A DNA stretch of 64,000 bases from contig NZ_JADKRZ010000004.1 of NCBI RefSeq assembly GCF_015350905.1, positions 201,924 to 265,923 of the forward strand, in the 5' to 3' direction. The notes under the pieces were generated by a model. That model had not been told where the DNA came from, did not search any database, and saw only the letters and a program-made list of their open reading frames with translations. This document shows, one piece after another, positions 33,808 to 41,721 of this stretch (within the stretch, counting starts at the first letter, position 1; each line of letters begins with the position of its first letter). A program made the position numbers and the translations under genes. The DNA comes from Curtobacterium sp. VKM Ac-2865. GTDB lineage: Bacteria; Actinomycetota; Actinomycetes; Actinomycetales; Microbacteriaceae.

Positions 33808-34885
33808 CGACACCGCCCCGACCCCTGACCACGCGGCCCCGGCCACCGCCCCGCTCACCCCGGCCCGCCGCCGCCTCGGCTCCCGCACCGCCGCGCTCGA
33901 CGCCGGCGGTGACCGCACGCTCGAGCGGCTCGCGGCGGCGCGGGTCCTCGTCCTCGGCGCCGGTGGCCTCGGCGCCCCGGTCGTGGCGTACCTGGCTGGC
34001 AGCGGGATCGCCCGGCTGACGATCGTCGACCCGGACGTCGTCGACCCGTCGAACCTCGCGCGGCAGACGCTCTTCACCGCGGCGGACGTCGGCCGTCCCA
34101 AGGCGCAGGTCGCCGCCGAGCGTGCCGCTGCCGTCGACCCCGAGTGCCGCGTCGACGCCGTCGTGGAGCGCTTCCACGCCGGGCTCGTCGCGGGGCACGA
34201 CGTGGTCGTCGACGCCGCCGACTCGCTGCTGGTCACCCGGGCCGTCTCGGACGCCTGTGCGGCCGGGCACGTCCCGTTCGTCTGGGGGAGCGCCCTCGGG
34301 TACGACGGGCAGGTCACCGTGTTCGACGACCGGGTCGTCGACTTCCACGACCTGCACCCGGACGTGCAGCCGGACGAGGGCTCGTGCGCGCTCGACGGTG
34401 TCCTGCCCGCGCTCTGCGGTGCGGTCGGCTCCGTGATGGCCGCGCAGGTCACCGCCCTGGTCGCCGGACTCGGCGAGCCCCTGCTCGGCCGGGTGCTCAG
34501 CGTCGACGCCCGGCGGTGGCGCTGGACCGAGAGCCCGCTCCGCCGGGGGGCCGCGTCGCACCGTCCGGCGCAGCACGCCCCCGCCGACGACACCGTGCTG
34601 CCCGTGATCGCCGCGTCCGCCCTCGCCGCCCGGATCGCGGACCCGGCGGACGACGTGCTCGTCGTCGACGTCCGGACGCCGGAGGAGCGCGCGCAGGGTG
34701 TCGTGCCGGGTGCCGTGCCGCCGGAGGACCTGCCGGCCGACGACGGGCGCGTCGTCGTCGTGGTGTGCGCCCGCGGCCCCCGCGCCGTCGCGTGGGCCAC
34801 CGAGGCGACCGCGTCCGGCCGCACCGCGGTGGTGCTCGACGGGGGCATGCAGGCATGGGAGCGCGAGGGGCTCCCCACCACCTGA
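33794..34885 (+). CDS. MoeB/MoeZ-like adenylyltransferase-sulfurtransferase
   Basis: A 363-residue fusion of a ThiF/E1 adenylation domain (GAGGLGAPVVAYLAGSGI near residues 54-71, DPDVVDPSNLARQ) and a C-terminal rhodanese domain with active-site loop VCARGPRAVAW. The family activates the C-terminal Gly-Gly of MoaD-like or ThiS-like carriers and loads sulfur. Both CxxC zinc pairs of E. coli MoeB are absent (the first region reads DFHDLHPD); only SCALDGV, matching the catalytic Cys, remains. It sits with mod and moa genes, so MoaD (38904-39149) is the likely partner. Confidence 0.88.
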   Translation: MTTTDDTAPTPDHAAPATAPLTPARRRLGSRTAALDAGGDRTLERLAAARVLVLGAGGLGAPVVAYLAGSGIARLTIVDPDVVDPSNLARQTLFTAADVGRPKAQVAAERAAAVDPECRVDAVVERFHAGLVAGHDVVVDAADSLLVTRAVSDACAAGHVPFVWGSALGYDGQVTVFDDRVVDFHDLHPDVQPDEGSCALDGVLPALCGAVGSVMAAQVTALVAGLGEPLLGRVLSVDARRWRWTESPLRRGAASHRPAQHAPADDTVLPVIAASALAARIADPADDVLVVDVRTPEERAQGVVPGAVPPEDLPADDGRVVVVVCARGPRAVAWATEATASGRTAVVLDGGMQAWEREGLPTT

Positions 34886-34899
34886 GTCGCATCTGCGGC

Positions 34900-34905
34900 T
34901 AGGTT
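34900..34905 (+). promoter_or_regulatory. modABC -10 box candidate
   Basis: TAGGTT lies 40 nt before the modA GTG, so modA would have a short leader of about 33 nt including a GAGGGA ribosome site. No Moco riboswitch fold fits in that length. Confidence 0.45.
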
Positions 34906-34945
34906 GGTGTCCAGGAGACGCGCCTGCGTCCGAGGGAGACGCACT

Positions 34946-35761
34946 GTGCGCAGCAAGACCACGACCACGATCACCGTCGCAGCTGCAGCGCTGGTGCTGC
35001 TCACCGGCTGCAGCACCGGCCAGGCGAGCGGCACGGCGAGCGGCACGAGTACGCCCAGCAGCACGAGCCAGGCGACCGCTGGCCCGACGGGCTCGATCAC
35101 CGTCTTCGCCGCCGCGAGCCTGCAGCAGACCTTCACCACGCTCGGGAAGGACTACGAGCATGCGCACCCCGGCACGACGGTGACGTTCTCCTTCGCCGGC
35201 TCGAGCGACCTCGTCACACAGATCCAGAACGGTGCCCCCGCCGACGTCTTCGCGAGCGCCGACGAGCCGAACATGCAGAAGCTCACCGCCGCCGACCTGA
35301 TCGACGGCAGCGCACCGGCCTTCGCGACGAACACCCTGCAGATCGCCGTCGCGCCCGGCAACCCGAAGCGCATCGACGACCTCGACGACCTGACCGCACC
35401 CGGCCTGCAGGTCGTCACGTGCGCCGCGCCCGTGCCCTGCGGTGCGGCGACGCAGAAGGTGGAGCAGGCCGCTGACGTGACGCTCCGCCCGGTCAGCGAG
35501 GAGCAGTCGGTCACCGACGTGCTCGGCAAGGTCGAGTCCGGTCAGGCCGACGCCGGTCTGGTCTACGTCACGGACGTCCGCGGCGCGGGCGGCAAGGTCG
35601 ACGGGGTCACGTTCGACGCGGCGCGGAAGGTCGTCAACACCTACCCGATCGGCGTGGTGCACGGAGCTGCGAACGCCGATCTCGCCCGGTCGTTCAGCGC
35701 GTACGTCCGATCGGAGGATGGACAGAAGGTCCTGGCTGACGCAGGGTTCGGCGCCCCGTGA
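34946..35761 (+). CDS. modA: Molybdate ABC transporter binding lipoprotein ModA
   Basis: A 271-residue lipoprotein: signal peptide with lipobox LLTGC (Cys near residue 20), a Ser/Thr-rich spacer, then the ModA core [35 protein letters not shown], whose Ser and Tyr/Asp groups bind molybdate or tungstate. GTG at 34946 is preceded by GAGGGA. It begins modABC and captures the oxyanion outside the membrane. Confidence 0.95.
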   Translation: MRSKTTTTITVAAAALVLLTGCSTGQASGTASGTSTPSSTSQATAGPTGSITVFAAASLQQTFTTLGKDYEHAHPGTTVTFSFAGSSDLVTQIQNGAPADVFASADEPNMQKLTAADLIDGSAPAFATNTLQIAVAPGNPKRIDDLDDLTAPGLQVVTCAAPVPCGAATQKVEQAADVTLRPVSEEQSVTDVLGKVESGQADAGLVYVTDVRGAGGKVDGVTFDAARKVVNTYPIGVVHGAANADLARSFSAYVRSEDGQKVLADAGFGAP

Positions 35762-35780
35762 GCGCACGGCGACCCACCCC

Positions 35781-36563
35781 GTGAAGACCCCCTGGTGGCT
35801 CCCCGTCCCCGCGGTCCTCGGCGGCCTGTTCGTCGTCGTGCCCGTCCTCGCGATGGTCGGCCGGGTGCACTGGGGCTCCTTCGCCGCGCTCGTCACGTCC
35901 CCCGCGTCGCTGACCGCTCTCGGCCTGAGCCTCGGCACCGCCGCTGCCGCGACGGGCATCGCGTTCGTCCTCGGCCTGCCGCTCGCCGTCGTGTTCTCCC
36001 GCGTCCGCTCCCGCTGGGTCGGCGTGGCCCGTGCGGTCGTCCTGCTGCCGCTCGTGCTCCCGCCCGTCGTCGGCGGGCTCGCGCTCCTCGCGGCCTTCGG
36101 TCGGCTCGGACCCGTCGGCAGCTTCCTCGACGCGCACGGCGTCCGCATCGCGTTCACCACCGCGGCGGTCGTGATGGCGCAGACGTTCGTCGCGATGCCG
36201 TTCCTGGTCACGTCGGTCGAGGGTGCCCTCCGCACCAGCGGCGACCGGTACGAGCGCGTCGCCGCCACGCTCGGCGCGGATCCGACCCGCGTCCTGCTCA
36301 CCGTCACGCTCCCGCGGGCACTCCCGGGCATCGCCTCGGGCCTGGTGCTCTGCTTCGCCCGGGCCCTCGGGGAGTTCGGCGCGACCCTGACCTTCGCCGG
36401 CAGCCTGCAGGGCGTCACGCGGACCCTGCCGCTCGAGATCTACCTGCAGCGCGAGGTCGACCCGGACACCGCGATCGCCCTGGCGCTCGTCCTCGTGGTG
36501 GTCGCGGTCGTCGTCATCGGCGCGACCTCGGTCCGCTCCGGTCTCCGGCCGGTGACGGCATGA
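35781..36563 (+). CDS. modB: Molybdate ABC transporter permease ModB
   Basis: A 260-residue membrane permease with about five helices and the EAA-type loop [18 protein letters not shown]...LP near residues 155-180, which contacts ModC. GTG at 35781, 19 nt after modA, is the first in-frame start beyond the modA stop; the modC ATG overlaps its stop (ATGA at 36560-36563). Confidence 0.93.
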   Translation: MKTPWWLPVPAVLGGLFVVVPVLAMVGRVHWGSFAALVTSPASLTALGLSLGTAAAATGIAFVLGLPLAVVFSRVRSRWVGVARAVVLLPLVLPPVVGGLALLAAFGRLGPVGSFLDAHGVRIAFTTAAVVMAQTFVAMPFLVTSVEGALRTSGDRYERVAATLGADPTRVLLTVTLPRALPGIASGLVLCFARALGEFGATLTFAGSLQGVTRTLPLEIYLQREVDPDTAIALALVLVVVAVVVIGATSVRSGLRPVTA

Positions 36564-37585
36564 GCGGCCTGCACGCCCACGTCGTCCTGCGGGGCCGCGA
36601 CGTCGACGTCACACTCGAGGTCGGTCTCGACGAATGCGTCGCCCTGATCGGGCCGAACGGCGCCGGCAAGTCCTCCGTCGTCGAGGCCGTCGCCGGGCTG
36701 GTCCGCCTCGACGCCGGCGCGGTGTCCATCGGCGGCCGCACCGTCGACGACGGCCGGCACCGCGTGCCCTCGCACCGCCGCCGGGTCGGCCTGGTCGCAC
36801 AGCGCCCGGACCTGTTCCCACACCTGTCTGTCGCTGGCAACGTCGCCTACGGTCCGCGTGCCTCCGGTGTGCATGGACGGGAGGCCCGGCTCCGCGCCGA
36901 CGCGGCCCTGACGGTCGTCGACGCGCTCGCCCTGGCACCGCGCGACCCCGGCTCCCTGTCGGGCGGGCAGGCGCAGCGGGTCGCGATCGCACGGGCCCTC
37001 GCCGCGGACCCGGCGGTGCTGCTGCTCGACGAGCCGACCTCGGCACTCGACGTCGAGGCCCGCGAGCACGTCCGGGCAGCCCTCGTCACGGCGACCGCCG
37101 GCCGGCCGACGGTCCTGGTCACGCACGACCCGATCGAGGTCGTCGCCCTCGCGTCCCGCGTGGTGGTGCTCGAGCACGGCCGGGTGGTCGAGACCGGCAC
37201 CACCGCCGAGGTCCTCGGCCGCCCGACCAGTGCCTTCGGCGCCGCGTTCTCCGGGCTCGCGCTCGTCCCGGGGACGGCCACGGCGACCGGGATCGCGCTC
37301 GACGACGGAGGCGAGCTGGTGTCGGGGACCGGCACCGAGCCTCCCGGGCGGGTGGTCCTGGCCGCGTACCACCCGACGGCCGCCGTCGTCACGCGGGACG
37401 GTGCCGGGCTGGCGCGCCGGGTGCGCACGGTCGAGCCGCGGGACGGACTGGTCCGTGTCCGGGCTGGCGAGCTCGTCGCCGACGTGACCGTGGCCCGGGC
37501 AGCCCGACTCGGACTGGTGAGCGGGGACGCGGTGCGCATCGCGGTTCCGCCGGACGAGGTGGACGTCTACGCCCCACGTCGGTGA
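36560..37585 (+). CDS. modC: Molybdate ABC transporter ATP-binding protein ModC
   Basis: The 341-residue ATPase has Walker [10 protein letters not shown] (near residues 34-42), signature [15 protein letters not shown], Walker [12 protein letters not shown], and a C-terminal Mop-type TOBE region (residues about 240-338) that binds molybdate. It overlaps modB by 4 nt. Two stretches match the two arms of the class I repeat: 36875-36892, coding GREARL between the nucleotide motifs, and 37328-37346, coding GTEPP at the entry of the TOBE region. They may be relics of repeat insertion. Confidence 0.94.
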   Translation: MSGLHAHVVLRGRDVDVTLEVGLDECVALIGPNGAGKSSVVEAVAGLVRLDAGAVSIGGRTVDDGRHRVPSHRRRVGLVAQRPDLFPHLSVAGNVAYGPRASGVHGREARLRADAALTVVDALALAPRDPGSLSGGQAQRVAIARALAADPAVLLLDEPTSALDVEAREHVRAALVTATAGRPTVLVTHDPIEVVALASRVVVLEHGRVVETGTTAEVLGRPTSAFGAAFSGLALVPGTATATGIALDDGGELVSGTGTEPPGRVVLAAYHPTAAVVTRDGAGLARRVRTVEPRDGLVRVRAGELVADVTVARAARLGLVSGDAVRIAVPPDEVDVYAPRR

Positions 37586-37631
37586 GCCGGACGCGTCGGT
37601 GAGCTGGCCGCGTCGGTGGCAGGATTGCCCG

Positions 37632-38732
37632 ATGACCTCGAGGATCCTCCGGGCCTGGCCGGTCGGCACGCCGATCATCGCCGCCCTCGTGCTCGTGCCG
37701 GCGTTCGTCATGCACGACCTCGGCACGGTCGCGGTCGTCGTCGTCGCGGTGGTGCTCGCCGGGACGATCCTCGCCGCGGTGCACCACGCTGAAGTGGTCG
37801 CGCACCGCGTGGGGGAGCCGTTCGGGTCGCTCGTGCTCGCCGTCGCGGTCACCGTGATCGAGGTCGCGCTCATCATCACGTTGTCGAGCTCCGGCGGACC
37901 GAAGGCCGAGACACTCGCGCGGGACACCGTGTTCTCCGCGGTGATGATCACGATGAACGGGCTCGTCGGGCTCGCGATCCTGATCGGGACGCTGCGGCAC
38001 AACACCGTGCGCTTCAACCAGGAGGGTGCCTCGGCGGCCACCATGACCGTCGCGGCGCTGGCCGTGCTGACGCTCGTGCTCCCGACGTTCACCACCGGCA
38101 CCGACGACTCGTCGTTCACCATGGCGCAGCTCGTGTTCGTGGCGCTGGCGTCCCTGGCGCTCTACGGCCTGTTCGTCGTCACGCAGACCGTCGCGCACCG
38201 GGACTTCTTCCTGCCCGTCAACCGGGCGGGCGGCGTGCTGACCGAGTCCGAGGACGCCCACGCCGAGCGACCCACCAGCCGCGCGACGTTGACCTCGCTC
38301 GGGCTGCTGCTGCTGGCGCTCGTCGCCGTGGTCGGGCTCGCGAAGGTGGAGTCGCCCGCGATCGAGGCCGGCGTGGCCGCGGTCGGCTTCCCGCCGTCGT
38401 TCGTCGGTGTCGTCATCGCGCTGCTGATCCTGCTGCCCGAGGGCATCGCCGCGTCGAAGGCAGCCGCGCGCAACCGCATCCAGACGAGCCTGAACCTGGC
38501 GATGGGCTCCGCGATGGCGTCGATCGGCCTGACGATCCCGGCGATCGCCGTCGCGTCGTTCTTCACCGACGGGGTGCTGCTGCTCGGGCTGGGGTCGGCG
38601 CAGATCGTGCTGCTCGCGCTGACGATCGTCGCCGCGGTGCTCACGGTGCTGCCTGGTCGTGCGACACGGCTGCAGGGCGGGGTGCACCTGGTGATCTTCG
38701 CCGCGTTCATCGTCCTGTCCGTCAGCCCGTAG
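37632..38732 (+). CDS. Calcium/cation-proton antiporter, ChaA-like
   Basis: A 366-residue CaCA-superfamily antiporter with about 11 helices and the two alpha repeats: GEPFGSLVLAVAVTVIEVALI near residue 60 and LLPEGIAASKAAARNRIQTSLNLAMGSAMASIGLT near residue 275. It exchanges cations such as Ca2+, Na+ or K+ for protons. ATG at 37632 follows CAGGAT by 7 nt. Its place between mod and moa genes is probably coincidental. Confidence 0.9.
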   Translation: MTSRILRAWPVGTPIIAALVLVPAFVMHDLGTVAVVVVAVVLAGTILAAVHHAEVVAHRVGEPFGSLVLAVAVTVIEVALIITLSSSGGPKAETLARDTVFSAVMITMNGLVGLAILIGTLRHNTVRFNQEGASAATMTVAALAVLTLVLPTFTTGTDDSSFTMAQLVFVALASLALYGLFVVTQTVAHRDFFLPVNRAGGVLTESEDAHAERPTSRATLTSLGLLLLALVAVVGLAKVESPAIEAGVAAVGFPPSFVGVVIALLILLPEGIAASKAAARNRIQTSLNLAMGSAMASIGLTIPAIAVASFFTDGVLLLGLGSAQIVLLALTIVAAVLTVLPGRATRLQGGVHLVIFAAFIVLSVSP

Positions 38733-38754
38733 GCGCGGGGCCGGGCGGGTCGGG

Positions 38755-38890
38755 CGCGCGCGGGTCGTTTCGCGCGGAGGAGGCCCTTCCGCGCGTAGGG
38801 GGTTGTCCCGCGCGTAGCGAGTGGGAAGTTCCGACCCGCAACGCGCGAAACCGCTTCCCATCGCGGGCGTCATGGGAAGGAGCGCGCGCC
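38755..38890. repeat. CGCGCG-rich composite repeat between convergent genes
   Basis: Inverted pair GTTTCGCGCG (38767-38776) and CGCGCGAAAC (38842-38851), a direct pair CCGCGCGTAG (38789-38798, 38808-38817), and GTGGGAAG (38821-38828) facing CTTCCCAT (38854-38861) with a third ATGGGAAG (38872-38879). It fills most of the 171-bp gap between the antiporter and moaD and could fold as a large terminator. Confidence 0.55.
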
Positions 38891-38903
38891 CCCACCCCGG
38901 GTC

Positions 38904-39149
38904 TCAGCCGCCGGCGAAGGGCGGCATCACGTCGACCAGCCCGACCCCGGCGAGCGCGGTCGCCCGGTCGCGGGTGGTGACGCCGTCGACCAGGTACGAG
39001 CACCGCTCCTGCAGGGCCGCCCACCGCTCGGGGTCGACGGCCGGCACGCTGCCCAGCGCCTCGGCGAGCGTCGGGGCGTCGGAGCGCAGCTCGTCCGTGC
39101 CGACCGCAGCCCGTGCGGCGGCGAAGAACCGGATCGTGGTCATCGTCAT
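38904..39149 (-). CDS. moaD: Molybdopterin synthase sulfur carrier subunit MoaD
   Basis: An 81-residue ubiquitin-fold protein ending in the required Gly-Gly (PPFAGG), which becomes a thiocarboxylate that donates sulfur for molybdopterin. FFAAARAAVG near residues 8-17 fits the family. Start ATG at 39149 overlaps the moaA stop. The activating enzyme is probably the MoeB/MoeZ-like protein at 33794; the partner subunit MoaE is not in this window. Confidence 0.9.
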   Translation of the reverse strand: MTMTTIRFFAAARAAVGTDELRSDAPTLAEALGSVPAVDPERWAALQERCSYLVDGVTTRDRATALAGVGLVDVMPPFAGG

Positions 39150-40285
39150 CCTCCGATCGCGGACATGCCGCGCGCCGGGTGCACCATGCCGTCCTGGTCG
39201 TCGCCGTGGTCGCGCGGCTTCGCCCACATCGCGAGTCGCCAGGCGTCGAGGACCTCGGCGTCCGAGGCACCGGAGCGCATCGGCCCGAGCAGGTCGGCCT
39301 CCTCGTCGGAGAACAGGCAGCTGCGGACGTGGCCCTCGGCGGTCAGGCGCGTGCGGGTGCAGTCGGCGCAGAACGACTCGGTGACGCTGGCGATGATGCC
39401 GACCGTGCCGAGGTCCTGCCCGGTCGCCCGCGAGACGACCCGGAAGCGCTCGGCCGGGGCGCCGTCACGTGGTGCGGTGTCCGGCGTGAGCACGTACTGG
39501 TCGCTGAGGAGCTCGCGGGTCTCGGCAGCGGTGACCATCGAGGTGCCGTCCCAGGCATGCCCGGGGTCGAGCGGCATCTGCTCGATGAAGCGGAGCTCGT
39601 GGCCGCGCTCCAGGCACCAGGCGAGGAGCTCCGGCGCCAGGTGGTCGTTCACGCCGCGGAGCAGCACCGCGTTGACCTTGACCCCGAGACCGGCGTCCGC
39701 AGCGGCCGCGATGCCGTCGAGGACCCGGGCGAGGAACGGACGCCGGGTCACCGTGGCGAAGACGTCCGGGTCGACGGTGTCGAGCGAGACGTTCACCCGC
39801 TCGAGTCCGGCGGCACAGAGGTCGGTGGCGCGCGAGGCCAGCCCGATCGCGTTCGTCGTCAGCGAGAGCTCGACACCGAGTGCGGCGCACCGGGCGATGA
39901 CGTCGACGAGGTCGGCGCGGAGGAGCGGCTCGCCCCCGGTGAAGCGGACCTTCCGGACGCCGAGGTGGTCGGCGCCCAGGCGCACGAGCCGCTCGATCTC
40001 GGCCGCGGTCATCAGCGCGTCGGTCGGGATGACGGGCAGCCCCTCGGCCGGCATGCAGTAGGTGCAGCGGAGGTTGCAGCGCTCGGTCAGTGACACCCGC
40101 AGGTCGACGGCGCGGCGGCCGAAACGGTCGACGAGGCCGTCGTCGCCCAGGGGTCGCGGCGGGATCGAGGACTCGGCACGCACGCGGCGGAGCAGCCCGG
40201 ACGCAGGCAACACCGAGGACCCAGGCGCAGCTCCGGCAGCCGGAACGGGGAGGAGCCCCGTCGACGGGAGCGCGCGGGCGGTCAT
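39146..40285 (-). CDS. moaA: GTP 3',8-cyclase MoaA
   Basis: A 379-residue radical SAM enzyme of the first molybdopterin step. The N-terminal cluster is C70-x3-C74-x2-C77 (ERCNLRCTYC), SAM residues include FTGGEPLLR, the C-terminal second cluster is FCADCTRTRLT...SCLF, and the chain ends in the conserved Gly-Gly (SAIGG). A 50-residue Ala/Pro-rich N-terminal lead precedes the core. ATG at 40285, 8 nt after TATCAT, overlaps the stop of the upstream glycosyltransferase gene. Confidence 0.95.
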   Translation of the reverse strand: MTARALPSTGLLPVPAAGAAPGSSVLPASGLLRRVRAESSIPPRPLGDDGLVDRFGRRAVDLRVSLTERCNLRCTYCMPAEGLPVIPTDALMTAAEIERLVRLGADHLGVRKVRFTGGEPLLRADLVDVIARCAALGVELSLTTNAIGLASRATDLCAAGLERVNVSLDTVDPDVFATVTRRPFLARVLDGIAAAADAGLGVKVNAVLLRGVNDHLAPELLAWCLERGHELRFIEQMPLDPGHAWDGTSMVTAAETRELLSDQYVLTPDTAPRDGAPAERFRVVSRATGQDLGTVGIIASVTESFCADCTRTRLTAEGHVRSCLFSDEEADLLGPMRSGASDAEVLDAWRLAMWAKPRDHGDDQDGMVHPARGMSAIGG

Positions 40286-41703
40286 GGCAGCGATGATACG
40301 TGCAGCCGCCGGTCCCGCCCGGGGACCAGCCGGTCCCGCCACCGCACCCAGTCCGACCGCTCGGTGCGGATCAGGGTGACGACGACGATGACGAGCACCG
40401 CGCCGCCGAGCCACCAGCGGTAGGCGTCGACGTTCGGCCAAGCCCCGCGCACGGCGATCGCGAGCGCGAGCGCGGACCACTCCCACCGGCCGGACAGCGC
40501 CACGAACGGGATGAGCAGCAGCGCGTACCAGGGGTAGCGCGGGGTCACGGCGAGGAACGTCACGCCGATCATGAGCACCTCGCCGGACCACGGCCGGCTC
40601 GGGTCGGACAGCCGCCAGGCCAGCACCGCGGCGACGAGCACGGCCAGCCCGACCACGACGGTGCCCGCGTCACCGGGGACGACCAGCGACACGAGGGCGA
40701 ACCGGGACCCGTCCTCGTAGCCCTCCTCGGTCAGGTAGCCGGGCAGGTACCCGAGGACCTTCGTCCCCGTCGACGCGATGTAGGGCACGTAGAGCAGCCC
40801 GAACACCGCGATGCCGACCGGGATCGACCACCACGCCCGCCATCGCCCGAGGAGCGCCGGGTACACGAGCGCCGGGATGAGCTTCGTGCACGTCGCCGCG
40901 CCGAGCATGATCCCGCCCCAGATCGGCCGTCCGAACGCGACGAGCACGGCACCGCCGGTGGCCAGCGCGGCCCCGACGACGTCGACGTGGGAGTTCGTGA
41001 CCGCTTCGGCGGCGACGAGCGGGGACCAGGCCCAGATCGCGGCCCACCAGAGCGGACGGCCGGTGCGGCGGAGCACCAGGAGCAGCCCGACGGTGATGCC
41101 GAGCGAGACGACGAGCCCGGCGAGCTGGAACGGCCAGTACTGCGCCGTGGCGGGAACGACCGAGCGGACCAGCGCGAACCACATCTCGGCGAACGGCGGG
41201 TAGATCGTGGGGACGTCCACGCGGTTGATCGCGACGCAGTGGCCGTCGGCGCCGTCACCGAGCCCGTGCAGCCGCGGTTTCAGGTTCTCGCACGTGCCGT
41301 CGACCTTGTCCGGGAACAGCCAGTCGGGCCGCAGGTGTGCCAGCGCCTCGGACTGGGGGGTGTGCGCGTAGGGGGAGACCCCGGCATGCTGCACGATGCC
41401 GTCCCACGAGTACCGCGCCGAGTCGGTGCTCGTGTTCGGCGGCCCGGCCATCGCGGCGATCCCCACCACGAGTGCACCCGCGAGGACGATGATGGTGACC
41501 AGGCGGGCCGGGACGAACCGCAGTGCGATGACCGCGATGACGAAGACCGTCCAAGCGATCAGGGTCCACGCAACGAATGACGTTCGATGACCGGACCGGA
41601 GGAACCCCAGATGCGTGACGCCGACGGCGATGACGCCCGCCAGGGCCAGCACGCCGACGACGGCGAGCACGGTCGAGAGCAGATGGCCGTGACGAAGTCG
41701 CAT
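40282..41703 (-). CDS. Polytopic mannosyltransferase-like protein, GT87/DUF2029
   Basis: A 473-residue protein with about 11-12 helices and the GT-C style loop GVSPYAHTPQSEALAHLRPDW after the second to third helix, TIYPPFAEM, NSHVDVVG and an HVDV/TPRYPWYALLL region typical of actinobacterial polyprenyl-phosphate-mannose dependent alpha-mannosyltransferases (GT87). Its stop overlaps moaA by 4 nt, an unexpected partner. Divergent from the molybdopterin oxidoreductase gene. Confidence 0.85.
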   Translation of the reverse strand: MRLRHGHLLSTVLAVVGVLALAGVIAVGVTHLGFLRSGHRTSFVAWTLIAWTVFVIAVIALRFVPARLVTIIVLAGALVVGIAAMAGPPNTSTDSARYSWDGIVQHAGVSPYAHTPQSEALAHLRPDWLFPDKVDGTCENLKPRLHGLGDGADGHCVAINRVDVPTIYPPFAEMWFALVRSVVPATAQYWPFQLAGLVVSLGITVGLLLVLRRTGRPLWWAAIWAWSPLVAAEAVTNSHVDVVGAALATGGAVLVAFGRPIWGGIMLGAATCTKLIPALVYPALLGRWRAWWSIPVGIAVFGLLYVPYIASTGTKVLGYLPGYLTEEGYEDGSRFALVSLVVPGDAGTVVVGLAVLVAAVLAWRLSDPSRPWSGEVLMIGVTFLAVTPRYPWYALLLIPFVALSGRWEWSALALAIAVRGAWPNVDAYRWWLGGAVLVIVVVTLIRTERSDWVRWRDRLVPGRDRRLHVSSLP

Positions 41704-41721
41704 GATCCGTCGAGGCTACCG

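Noticed and set aside
34905-34945. Moco or tungsten riboswitch before modA
   Set aside because: The leader is about 33 nt, too short for the known fold.
37632-38732. The cation antiporter as a dedicated part of molybdate uptake
   Set aside because: It has its own leaderless promoter and its family moves cations; position alone is not enough.
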